This document shows positions 7,006-14,549 of a stretch of DNA of 15,751 bases, piece after piece. The notes beneath the pieces were generated by a model that did not search any database, had not been told where the DNA came from, and saw only the letters and a list, made by a program, of their open reading frames with translations. The position numbers were made by a program, and so were the translations under genes. This DNA is from Candidatus [Bacteroides] periocalifornicus (lineage in GTDB: Bacteria; Bacteroidota; Bacteroidia; Bacteroidales; CAJPTX01): the NCBI GenBank assembly GCA_001421095.1, contig LIIK01000027.1:1-15751 (forward strand), read 5' to 3'. Numbering within the stretch: the first letter of the stretch is position 1; each line of letters starts with the position of its first letter.

Positions 7006-7031
7006 TATGTTTGTTATAGCGTTTTAGGAGG
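7006..7031 (+). promoter_or_regulatory. possible internal tsf promoter and strong Shine-Dalgarno
   Basis: TATGTTTG at 7006-7013 fits the TAnnTTTG -7 box, but no good -33 box is present. AGGAGG at 7026-7031, five bases before the tsf ATG, is a perfect anti-16S match. That is notable because most Bacteroidota genes lack such a site. The binding site is well supported; the promoter is tentative. Confidence 0.5.
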
Positions 7032-7036
7032 TTGCG

Positions 7037-7870
7037 ATGGCAGAGGTTAAGATTGCAGATATAAAGAAGCTCCGCGAAATGACTGGCGCAGGAATGATGG
7101 ATTGCAAGAATGCGCTAGAGGAGGCTAATCTGGATTTTGATAGAGCGGTAGAACTCATTCGGGAACGGGGTAAGGCCATAGCCAACAAGCGGGCAGATCG
7201 CGAAGCGAGCGAGGGTGTAGTGCTGGCGGCTACTTCCAAATGCGGCTGTGCTGGTGCTATAGTGGCACTCAATTGCGAGACGGATTTTGTGGCGAAGAAT
7301 GCCGATTTCATAGGGCTGGCTCAGAAGATTCTGAATGCTGCGCTGGAGGCTGGAACGAAGGATCTGGAAGTTCTCAAGGAACTCGTAATTGAAGGGCGTA
7401 AGGTGAGCGAATTGGTAACCGAGCGTTCTGGTGTAACTGGCGAGAAGATGCAGCTCTCCTACTTTGCCCGTGTAGATGCCCCGCTGGTGGCCAGCTACAT
7501 CCACCCAGGTAATAAGCTGGCCACGGTGGTTGGGGTGAATAAAAAGGATGCCAACCCAGAGTTAGTGCGTGAAATCGCTATCCAGGTGGCGGGTATGAAC
7601 CCTGTGGCTATAGATGCCAATAGCTTGCCAGAGGAGATTCGCAAGCGCGAGTTTGAGATCGGCAAGGAGCAGGCACGCCTGGAAGGGAAGCCCGAGCAGA
7701 TTCTGGAGAAGATTGCAGAGGGACGCTTGCAGAAATTCATAAAGGAGAATGTGCTGATGCAGCAGGAATTCTTCGTGAAGGATACCAAGGATAGCGTGGA
7801 GCAGTATCTGGCCAAGGTGGATAAGGATCTGAAGGTAGTGGCCATGCAGCGCTATACGCTGGTGGACTAA
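7037..7870 (+). CDS. tsf: translation elongation factor Ts
   Basis: EF-Ts is the cytoplasmic guanine-nucleotide exchange factor that recycles EF-Tu from its GDP to its GTP form. The N-terminal UBA-like domain carries the signature IKKLREMTGAGMMDCKNALE (residues 8-27), followed by AVELIRERGKAIANKRADRE. The core follows with GAIVALNCETDFVAKN, in which Thr-Asp-Phe-Val is the EF-Tu-contacting motif, SYIHPGNKLATVVGVN, EIAIQVAGMNPVAI and the C-terminal LMQQEFFVKDTKDSVEQYLAK. The 277-residue length is typical. Start ATG 7037 follows a strong AGGAGG. It is last in the ribosomal cluster, and transcription ends at the terminator 21 bases beyond its stop. Confidence 0.98.
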   Translation: MAEVKIADIKKLREMTGAGMMDCKNALEEANLDFDRAVELIRERGKAIANKRADREASEGVVLAATSKCGCAGAIVALNCETDFVAKNADFIGLAQKILNAALEAGTKDLEVLKELVIEGRKVSELVTERSGVTGEKMQLSYFARVDAPLVASYIHPGNKLATVVGVNKKDANPELVREIAIQVAGMNPVAIDANSLPEEIRKREFEIGKEQARLEGKPEQILEKIAEGRLQKFIKENVLMQQEFFVKDTKDSVEQYLAKVDKDLKVVAMQRYTLVD

Positions 7871-7890
7871 GCAGGATTTGATTGAGAGAA

Positions 7891-7917
7891 AATGGGCGGG
7901 CTAACCCGCCCATTTTT
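7891..7917 (+). terminator. intrinsic terminator of the rpsB-tsf operon
   Basis: AATGGGCGGG (7891-7900), loop CTAA, CCCGCCCATT (7905-7914): a perfect 10-bp stem followed by further T residues, starting 20 bases after the tsf stop. A strong, textbook rho-independent terminator. It isolates the downstream block from ribosomal-operon transcription. Confidence 0.92.
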
Positions 7918-7959
7918 AGTTCAATGCAATGCGCTTTTCAAAAATGATTACCCAGTGGA

Positions 7960-8154
7960 ATGCTGAAAAAGGCAGGTGAACTAGCACGGGAAGTACCAGG
8001 CATTGCACCCATCGGTAATCGCAAGTATCCCACATTCAAGGGCTATGTGCCAAGGGGGAGCGGCAACTGCAGTATTGGTTATATGCGTGAGTGGATTCGC
8101 CAGCATTTTTGGGGCGAGGGTGTGGTGCTGCAAAGTGGCCAATGGGACGGTTGA
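7960..8154 (+). CDS. small unknown ORF (64 aa), possibly a gene remnant
   Basis: The frame is open from a stop at 7945 to 8154. The product starts MLKKAGELAREVPGIAPIG and then reads as plausible folded protein (YPTFKGYVPRGSGN, MREWIRQHFWGEGVVLQSG) rather than random translation: it is rich in Gly, Trp and Tyr and balanced in charge. I do not recognise it. It lies between the tsf terminator and the promoter of the DUF1848 operon. I see no TAnnTTTG promoter before it and no clear ribosome binding site, so it may be the surviving 3' part of a gene lost when the downstream block was inserted, or an unexpressed ORF. Its last bases adjoin the promoter region of the next operon. Confidence 0.3.
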   Translation: MLKKAGELAREVPGIAPIGNRKYPTFKGYVPRGSGNCSIGYMREWIRQHFWGEGVVLQSGQWDG

Positions 8155-8180
8155 CCATTTTTTAAGTGATGCTTTTTCTC

Positions 8181-8188
8181 TACTTTTG
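8181..8188 (+). promoter_or_regulatory. -7 element for the DUF1848-helicase-coiled-coil operon
   Basis: TACTTTTG matches the TAnnTTTG box and lies 30 bases before the ATG at 8219. A T-rich stretch occupies the -33 position without a clear TTTG; TTGACC at 8151 is too far. It supports a start at 8219 rather than at the earlier in-frame ATG at 8003. Confidence 0.55.
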
Positions 8189-8218
8189 CCCTTACGTTTA
8201 AATTCTCTGCTTGCGAGT

Positions 8219-9289
8219 ATGGCGAGGTCTGGTAAGAGGGGAATTGTGCTGGAGGACGGGCGTATAGTGGAGGCTATGGCCCCGGTGGTAGTATCGGCCA
8301 GCCGAGCTACTGATATCCCAGCCTTCTACGCAAGGTGGTTTTTCCATCGTTTGAAGGTCGGCTACTCCGTCTGGCGCAATCCGTTCAACGGGGTGAAGAG
8401 CTACGTGAGCTACCATGATACGCGGTTTATCGTCTTCTGGTCTAAGAACCCTCGGCCACTGCTAGAATTTCTCCCAGAGCTGGAGGCTAGGGGAATCGGG
8501 TGCTACCTCCAGTACTCCCTTAACGACTATGAGGGCGAGCGGCTTGAGGTAGGTGTGCCACGAATTGCCCAACGTATAGAGACGTTCAAGCAGCTCAGCC
8601 AACGGCTCGGCAAGGATGCGGTAATCTGGCGCTTTGACCCCTTGATACTCACCGAGAGTATCGGTATCGTCGAACTCTTGAAGAGGGTAGAGGCTATAGG
8701 GAATCAACTCCACCCGTTCACCCGAAAATTGGTCTTCAGCTTTGCCGATATCGCTGGCTACCGCAAGGTGCAGTCTAACTTGGCGCGCAGCGGAATCCCA
8801 TACCGCGAGTGGACAACAAGGGAGATGGAGGAGTTCGCCGCCCGTCTGGCCGAGCTGAATAGCCGTAATGGTTGGAATCTACAGCTGGCCACCTGCGCCG
8901 AGGCCATCGACCTGGCATCCTATGGTATAGCCCATAATCGGTGCATCGATACAGATCTTATCGTTCGGCTTGCCTACCGTGATGCAGCCCTAATGCAGCA
9001 CCTAGGCATACGGATAGAAGCGGCTCCCCCTGGGAATCTTTTCGGGCTCAACCCTCTGCCTCAGGGCGCAATATTACTGCCAGACGGTAGCTATTACCAG
9101 AGCGTGCATCGTAAGGATAGGGGGCAACGTCTGCTGTGCGATTGCATGGTGGCCAAGGACATTGGTGAGTACAATACCTGCCCGCATTTCTGTGAGTACT
9201 GCTATGCGAATGGGGGAAAAGAAGCGGTAGCGGAAAATTGGAATCGCTATAGAGCGAAACCGCTTGGAGAGACAATAACAGGGGAGTAG
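8219..9289 (+). CDS. DUF1848 family protein, putative radical-SAM-like Fe-S enzyme
   Basis: A protein of 356 residues matching DUF1848 as I know it: VVVSASRATDIPAFYARWFF near the start, GYSVWRNPFNGVKSYVSY, FIVFWSKNPRPLLEFLPEL, YLQYSLNDYE, VIWRFDPLILTE, and a C-terminal Cys cluster. The cluster is C307-x-C309 then C321-x3-C325-x2-C328 (CPHFCEYCYAN). C-x3-C-x2-C is the spacing that holds the 4Fe-4S cluster in radical SAM enzymes, here at the C-terminal end, unlike classical members. The middle (WRFDP, FSFADIAGY) suits a TIM-barrel-like fold. No substrate is established. The frame is open back to an ATG at 8003, but the 72 extra residues look non-conserved and precede the predicted promoter, so ATG 8219 is preferred. 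The stop is four bases before the helicase gene, a strong sign of coupled expression. Confidence 0.85.
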   Translation: MARSGKRGIVLEDGRIVEAMAPVVVSASRATDIPAFYARWFFHRLKVGYSVWRNPFNGVKSYVSYHDTRFIVFWSKNPRPLLEFLPELEARGIGCYLQYSLNDYEGERLEVGVPRIAQRIETFKQLSQRLGKDAVIWRFDPLILTESIGIVELLKRVEAIGNQLHPFTRKLVFSFADIAGYRKVQSNLARSGIPYREWTTREMEEFAARLAELNSRNGWNLQLATCAEAIDLASYGIAHNRCIDTDLIVRLAYRDAALMQHLGIRIEAAPPGNLFGLNPLPQGAILLPDGSYYQSVHRKDRGQRLLCDCMVAKDIGEYNTCPHFCEYCYANGGKEAVAENWNRYRAKPLGETITGE

Positions 9290-9293
9290 ACGG

Positions 9294-12200
9294 ATGCAAG
9301 AGGAAGGGATGAAGTCAGCGGAAGTTGAGGCAATAATTGACGCTGCTGTAGCTCGGTTGCCTGAAGCTCAACGCCGTAAACCGTGGGCAATATTGGATCA
9401 TGGCACAAAGTTGCTGTCGAGCGATTTGGAGTTGGATTGCTACCTGGCTGCTTACGGAAAGGCGCACTGCCGGAAGGCCGAGCATGGTATCAGCCGTTTT
9501 CCTTGGAAGAAGATTACTGGGCGATTCGAGGTATTCGACTGGGGGGCTGGGCAGGGTTTGGCCGCGTTGTGCTTGGTTGAGGAGCTGAAGCGAAGGGGGG
9601 TGATGCCATCACTAAAGCGGGTTACGCTAGTGGAACCATCGGGCATGGCACTTGCGCGAGCTGTTGAGTATACACGATCTTTGGCGGGTGATGAAGTAGA
9701 AATTGTACCGTTAAATCGTTATTTACCCGCTTATGGGCATATAGAGGGCGAGATTGATAGATTGGATTTCCGCGAGCCGATAGCCATTCACCTCTTCTCA
9801 AACATACTGGACATTGATAGCATAGATCCCAAGCGGCTTGCCCATCTAGTGGCATCTGGAGGAGGGCAGCACCATGTGCTATGTATCGGGCCAGCCAACT
9901 TGCGGGAGAAGCGTATTGAGGCCTTTTCAAACTATTTCAATCTATCACAGAATGATCGCTGGCTAACATTCAAGGAACCAGTATTCAGAACAATTGGAAA
10001 ATGGACGTTTGGCTGTTTTCTCCGAGGCTTCAGCTTCCAGTGCGACCAGCCAGAGCCCGTGGTGAAGCAGTACAGCTTCTACGCCCCCGTGCAGCTATTT
10101 GCAGGCTATAGGATTGATTCTTGTTGCGATCTTCCCTCTCTTGGATTCAGGCATGATGGTGTGACGAAGTACGAAGACTATGAGGGGGTGGCATTTGAAG
10201 TGCTAGCCCCATTCGACCTAGGAGGCTGGGTATGCGAAGATGTGCACCCAATACTCGCAGTGCTGAGCAACATGGTATCGCGGGGAATGCCCACCAAGGC
10301 GAGCCCTTGGCTAGAGGGCAAACTCGTAGAACTAGTGGGACTGCGGGTTCAGGATGATGACGAGTCTGATTCCCTGAACTATGATGCGCTGGCGAGTGTA
10401 AAATCGACCAGGCGCCAGTTGCTGTGCCTACGCTGGGTGCCAATAGCTGTGGCCAGGTTGCAGAAAGTGGTACTCGAGGCTCTGATTTGCGGGAAGTTAA
10501 GGCTAGATGCCCAGTGTTGGAATGTGGCGGTGAAAGAGGGGGATGTTCCCTGTGCAGCTTTGGCCTTTGCCGAGCTACGAGAGATGTTCAATCACCTTGC
10601 AGCGCTGTCGGCTGACTACAAGAATTCACGCTTTCCAGAAGTAGAATTAACGGTTATCAATCGGTCTTTCACAGATTCTCCACTCCACGTGGGGCAATGC
10701 ATCGTATACAGAGAGATTTCGCCTGCGGTGGCAGCTCTGCAGTATGATCTGGTGGTCGACATTGCAATCCACGAATACTGCAATGCCGAGCAAGTGGTAT
10801 TCTCTGAATTTCCGAATGTGCGGAATGAGTGCTACTTTAATGTTAGGTCTTCGAAAAAAATCTATGCAGATCGGGTGTTCTACACCACGAGCCGAATAGT
10901 CTATCGTCCTCTTGCTAGGCGGAATGCGCAGGGAGGGTACGATACGATAGCTGAAACGGCTGGGCATCTTCGCTATTTCCTGCAGCTGCTTTTCCGCAAG
11001 CGCGACTTTCGCGATGGGCAACTCCCTATATTGAACAGGGCGCTGCAGCTACAGCCCGTGATCGGACTGCTCCCGACGGGCGGAGGAAAATCGCTCACCT
11101 ACCAGCTGGCTGCGCTCCTACAACCGGGTGTTACGCTGGTGATCGACCCGTTGGTTTCGCTGATGAAAGACCAGGAGGATGGGCTAAAATCCAATGGGAT
11201 AGACGCTTGCGCAGTTATCAATTCTTCACAGAGCGGGGATGAGAAGAAGAAGAACCAGATTCGGATGCAAGAGTCGAAAGCGCTAGTGGTCTTCCTATCT
11301 CCCGAGCGGCTAAGCATTGATTACTTTCGCCGTAGCCTCAGGGCCATGCACTCGGCCGGCGTCTACTTTGCCTATGGGGTGATTGACGAGGTGCACTGCG
11401 TATCGGAATGGGGGCACGATTTCCGCCCGTCGTACCTACATTTGGGGCGAAATCTGGTCGAGTACGTCCGTCCGAAGAAGACGGGAAATAAGAAAAAGGA
11501 TCAACTCACGCTATTCGGGCTTACGGCAACCGCCTCGTTCGATGTGCTGGCCGATGTGGAGCGAGAGCTCTCTGGCGATGGAGCTTTCCCTCTGACCGCA
11601 GATTCCACCGTACGCTATGAGAATACCAACCGCCTTGAGCTGCAGTATCGAGTAGTGTCATTACGAGCAAGCTCAGCCAGAAAAAGAAAGGAGATTTTTG
11701 AACAGAAGAAAGCGCTCGTTGCACAGGTGGTGCTGAAGCTGGGCGAATGGCTCAGAGAACTTCAGACTCCAGAGGCCATTGCGCGAATCAAGGAACGTTT
11801 TGAGCAAAGGGAGACCATCACCGATGAGGCGTACAGAAGGCAAATACAGGAGAGAAAACTCGAGGTGGAAATAGAGGATGATTGGTACAAGGAGGACAAT
11901 GATTGCCAAGTTGGGTTAATTATCTTCTGTCCGCACAGAGCGGGAGGGTTGGGGGTATATGATAATGAATGGGATCTAGGTGTTGCATCTGCTTTGGAGC
12001 GTGCCCTGCAGGTAGAGCATAGGCAATTTAGTCGCTTTATAGGAGGTGACGCCCCAAAGTATCAGGAGTTTTTCATGGAGTCTTTCATAAAGGGGAAGAC
12101 CCCCGTTATGGTGGCTACCAAGGCCTTCGGCATGGGAATAGACAAGCCCAATGTGCGCTTTACGATTAACATGAACCACTCTGGGTCGCTGGAGGCTTTC

Positions 12201-13571
12201 GTGCAGGAGGCAGGCCGTGCCGGGCGTGATAGGAAAATGGCACTGGCCACAATACTATACAGCAGTGCTGTGATAGAGAACGATGGGGCAGAAGGGACTC
12301 CAAAACGGGATGAAGAGGGGCAGAACCCCGATGAAAAGGAGGAGCGAAGAAGACTGCAAAGTGTGGATTTTAGCGTACACCAGTTTTTCCACGATATGGG
12401 CTACCCTAGTGAGAAGTGCGATAGGGAGATCATGAACTTTGTGCTAAAGCACCCGGTGGGGAGGGCGGATGATGCTGAGGGTTTTCTCGAACGACTATAT
12501 CAAGCCAAGGAGGAAGAACCCGTTGAGGTAACACTTACGTATGGGTATGGGAGTAAGGATTACAATTCCGTAATAGAAATACTATCGCATTTTAGCCGTG
12601 GAGAGAATTCGCGGCAAACTGACAAAGATAGTGAGAATAGAGTTAGCGAGCACCTCGGGAAGGCTATCTATCGGCTTTGTTGCATAGGAGTGGTTAGCGA
12701 CTATACGCAGGGTTATGGAGTTAGGGAGTATAAAATCAAAGCGATACGGAAGGCCGATGGTGAGTACTACGCAGGGCTACAGCGATTCCTAGAGCGTTAC
12801 TACACCCCCGAGCGGGCAGCCGAAGAGGTAGAGACTGCCAAGAGCTGTATGGGGCAGAATGAAGTGCATCGTTGCCTTGCCTACCTTACCCACTTCATAT
12901 ATGATAAGATCGCGGCAAAGCGGTACAGAGCCATCCAGGATATGGAACGCTTTTGCCAGCAGGCTGTGGATAGCAAGAAGAGCTGGCTAGAGGTGAATGA
13001 GGATCTGAAAGATACTCTTTACTACTACTTTAACTCCCGTTATGCCCGCGAGGGGTACTCCATCAATGGGCATCCCTACTCGCTAACCGATGATACTGAG
13101 CGAGGTCGCAATGCGAGTTTTGATATCCTTTTCAAGTACATGAGGGTGGTGGATGATGATCTGCTGGAGGTGGGTTCTACCCAAAAGGACAGCATCAAGC
13201 ACCTGCACGGGGCGGTGCGCCTTATACGGCGTGCGGTTACCGATGCTAACCCGGCTCTCGACCTGCTGAATGTGTTCTGCCTACTGTACTCGGGCACGGG
13301 TGGCAATGAGAATCTAAGGGATGAGCTTGTAGAGAGCTACATGCAGGGTTACAGTGAATTCTACAAACGGACTCCCGACAAGAAGGAGTTCTACGAAAAG
13401 ATTGCGATGTTCCACAATACGCTGCGAGGAAAGACATCTGTAGATGAAGGTGATTGGAACATGCTGCAAAAAAAGGGGATAGAATTCGAGATTAAAAGTC
13501 AAGCCGAGTGGCTTTCTACTTTTACAGAACGTTTCACAAGTGGCCTCAAGATCGCAAAATCGACATTGTAA
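9294..13571 (+). CDS. fusion of SAM-binding (methyltransferase-like) domain with RecQ-like DNA helicase
   Basis: A 1425-residue protein in two parts. Residues about 75-260 look like a Rossmann-fold methyltransferase: VFDWGAGQG (80-88) as SAM motif I, VTLVEPSG (110-117) with the acidic residue E114 that would contact the ribose, and HLFSNILDID (166-175) at the motif IV position. About 300 unassigned residues follow. Then comes a superfamily 2 helicase with RecQ features: motif 0 FRDGQ (572-576), Walker A GLLPTGGGKS (591-600, K599), motif Ia DPLVSLMKDQ (618-627), DEVH box (698-701), motif III GLTATA (742-747), GMGIDKP (946-952) and motif VI QEAGRAGRD (971-979). A charged helical insert (793-872) separates the two RecA lobes. 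HLGKAIYRLCCIGVVSDYT (from 1120) resembles a winged helix. I see no RecQ-type Cys4 zinc site. An alternative ATG lies at 9309. Predicted 3'-5' ATP-driven DNA unwinding is family knowledge; target and methylation activity are unknown. Confidence 0.85.
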   Translation: MQEEGMKSAEVEAIIDAAVARLPEAQRRKPWAILDHGTKLLSSDLELDCYLAAYGKAHCRKAEHGISRFPWKKITGRFEVFDWGAGQGLAALCLVEELKRRGVMPSLKRVTLVEPSGMALARAVEYTRSLAGDEVEIVPLNRYLPAYGHIEGEIDRLDFREPIAIHLFSNILDIDSIDPKRLAHLVASGGGQHHVLCIGPANLREKRIEAFSNYFNLSQNDRWLTFKEPVFRTIGKWTFGCFLRGFSFQCDQPEPVVKQYSFYAPVQLFAGYRIDSCCDLPSLGFRHDGVTKYEDYEGVAFEVLAPFDLGGWVCEDVHPILAVLSNMVSRGMPTKASPWLEGKLVELVGLRVQDDDESDSLNYDALASVKSTRRQLLCLRWVPIAVARLQKVVLEALICGKLRLDAQCWNVAVKEGDVPCAALAFAELREMFNHLAALSADYKNSRFPEVELTVINRSFTDSPLHVGQCIVYREISPAVAALQYDLVVDIAIHEYCNAEQVVFSEFPNVRNECYFNVRSSKKIYADRVFYTTSRIVYRPLARRNAQGGYDTIAETAGHLRYFLQLLFRKRDFRDGQLPILNRALQLQPVIGLLPTGGGKSLTYQLAALLQPGVTLVIDPLVSLMKDQEDGLKSNGIDACAVINSSQSGDEKKKNQIRMQESKALVVFLSPERLSIDYFRRSLRAMHSAGVYFAYGVIDEVHCVSEWGHDFRPSYLHLGRNLVEYVRPKKTGNKKKDQLTLFGLTATASFDVLADVERELSGDGAFPLTADSTVRYENTNRLELQYRVVSLRASSARKRKEIFEQKKALVAQVVLKLGEWLRELQTPEAIARIKERFEQRETITDEAYRRQIQERKLEVEIEDDWYKEDNDCQVGLIIFCPHRAGGLGVYDNEWDLGVASALERALQVEHRQFSRFIGGDAPKYQEFFMESFIKGKTPVMVATKAFGMGIDKPNVRFTINMNHSGSLEAFVQEAGRAGRDRKMALATILYSSAVIENDGAEGTPKRDEEGQNPDEKEERRRLQSVDFSVHQFFHDMGYPSEKCDREIMNFVLKHPVGRADDAEGFLERLYQAKEEEPVEVTLTYGYGSKDYNSVIEILSHFSRGENSRQTDKDSENRVSEHLGKAIYRLCCIGVVSDYTQGYGVREYKIKAIRKADGEYYAGLQRFLERYYTPERAAEEVETAKSCMGQNEVHRCLAYLTHFIYDKIAAKRYRAIQDMERFCQQAVDSKKSWLEVNEDLKDTLYYYFNSRYAREGYSINGHPYSLTDDTERGRNASFDILFKYMRVVDDDLLEVGSTQKDSIKHLHGAVRLIRRAVTDANPALDLLNVFCLLYSGTGGNENLRDELVESYMQGYSEFYKRTPDKKEFYEKIAMFHNTLRGKTSVDEGDWNMLQKKGIEFEIKSQAEWLSTFTERFTSGLKIAKSTL

Positions 13572-13603
13572 TTCAGCGACATCGAGACATCAAACATATT
13601 CAC

Positions 13604-14389
13604 ATGGAAACGGAAGAATTACTCCAATCGCTCAGCCAGCTCGAAGAGAATCTCCAGGAGATAAGCTCAGCGAACAGACTGGTTCAAGATACGGTGGATG
13701 CGTACAGAGCCGTGGAAGGCGAACTAGCACCAGCTGTGAAAGCGCTGGGCGAGTTGGCCCTTGAGCAGAAGTCGCTTGCGGATGGCGTACAGAAGAGGAT
13801 GGATGATGCCTTGAGTCTCTTCGCGCAGGATGTCAAAGATATAAAAGAAGAACTCGCCTCTACGGCAAAGAGTTTTACAGGGACTGCAGCCCAAACAGGC
13901 AGGCAGCTTGCCGACAATGCGGAGGCCGCCACGGCACATTTAGAGGCAGCATTTGAGAAAAGCCAACAGCAATTTGCAGCTACTCTGGAGAAAACTTCAC
14001 AAAGCTACGATGAGCGGAGCGGTAGCGCGCTGCAGATGCTACAAGCTGCATCGGTGGCTATTACCCGTGAGATAGAGGCAGAGAGGAAGGCCATTGACTT
14101 GGTAAAAGAGGAGTTGATGGGGCGTTACCAGGCTCTACGCGAGCAGATTGTGCAGATCGCTGAGGAGCTGGGGGCAAGCTTGGGCAAACAGATAGCTGAC
14201 CAGCGCGCGTACACCGGGCAGGTTGGGGAGCAACTGGCACAGCAGTTGAGAGAGCAAGGGGCAACGCTACGAGAGGAATTTGTAAATCAAAATGCCCAGT
14301 TACGTAGGCAGGCGCGATTCATCAGGCTGCTGCTCTTCGTAGTCATAGCCTTAACTATCGGTATGATTGCCCTTACAGCATTACGCTAG
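13604..14389 (+). CDS. coiled-coil protein with C-terminal membrane anchor
   Basis: No named family is recognised. With the ATG at 13604 the protein has 261 residues. Residues 1-235 are almost wholly helical and rich in Glu, Gln, Ala and Leu with heptad-like spacing (METEELLQSLSQLEENLQEI, LAPAVKALGELALEQKSLAD, REQIVQIAEELGASLGKQIA), indicating a long coiled coil. After a basic turn (LRRQARF) a single hydrophobic helix, IRLLLFVVIALTIGMIALTAL, ends the chain, so the protein is tail-anchored with the coiled coil in the cytoplasm by the positive-inside rule. An earlier GTG at 13508 would overlap the helicase gene by 64 bases and add 32 residues of non-helical sequence; I prefer 13604. It lies 32 bases after the helicase stop with no promoter between, so it belongs to that operon. 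It resembles chemoreceptor or apolipoprotein-like helices only in composition. Confidence 0.75.
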   Translation: METEELLQSLSQLEENLQEISSANRLVQDTVDAYRAVEGELAPAVKALGELALEQKSLADGVQKRMDDALSLFAQDVKDIKEELASTAKSFTGTAAQTGRQLADNAEAATAHLEAAFEKSQQQFAATLEKTSQSYDERSGSALQMLQAASVAITREIEAERKAIDLVKEELMGRYQALREQIVQIAEELGASLGKQIADQRAYTGQVGEQLAQQLREQGATLREEFVNQNAQLRRQARFIRLLLFVVIALTIGMIALTALR

Positions 14390-14429
14390 CCCTGACCTGA
14401 TGAAAAGAGCTGGAAATTTTCCCTTCGTA

Positions 14430-14459
14430 TTGCGCATTCAGTATTTTTCTCTACCTTTG
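14430..14459 (+). promoter_or_regulatory. promoter of the tonB-like gene
   Basis: TACCTTTG at 14452-14459 is a full -7 box. TTG at 14430-14432 (ATTG, one base off TTTG) stands 19 bases upstream as the -33 box. The leader is about 85 bases long and includes a small hairpin, CCTG-TTTT-CAGG (14507-14518), of unknown importance. Confidence 0.7.
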
Positions 14460-14549
14460 GGGTGGAAAATATGCCGTGGAGAGTGGCAACAGATCCCGTT
14501 GGATGGCCTGTTTTCAGGATGTTTGATGCGTTTTTAACCCATTCTAACT

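Noticed and set aside
8003..8218. Extended 428-residue start for the DUF1848 gene
   Set aside because: The added 72 residues look unlike protein from this family and the predicted promoter (8181-8188) lies inside them. ATG 8219 gives the expected N-terminus.
13508..13603. GTG start that would overlap the helicase gene and lengthen the coiled-coil protein
   Set aside because: The 32 extra residues break the helical pattern and read like out-of-frame translation of the helicase tail. ATG 13604 starts cleanly on the coiled coil.
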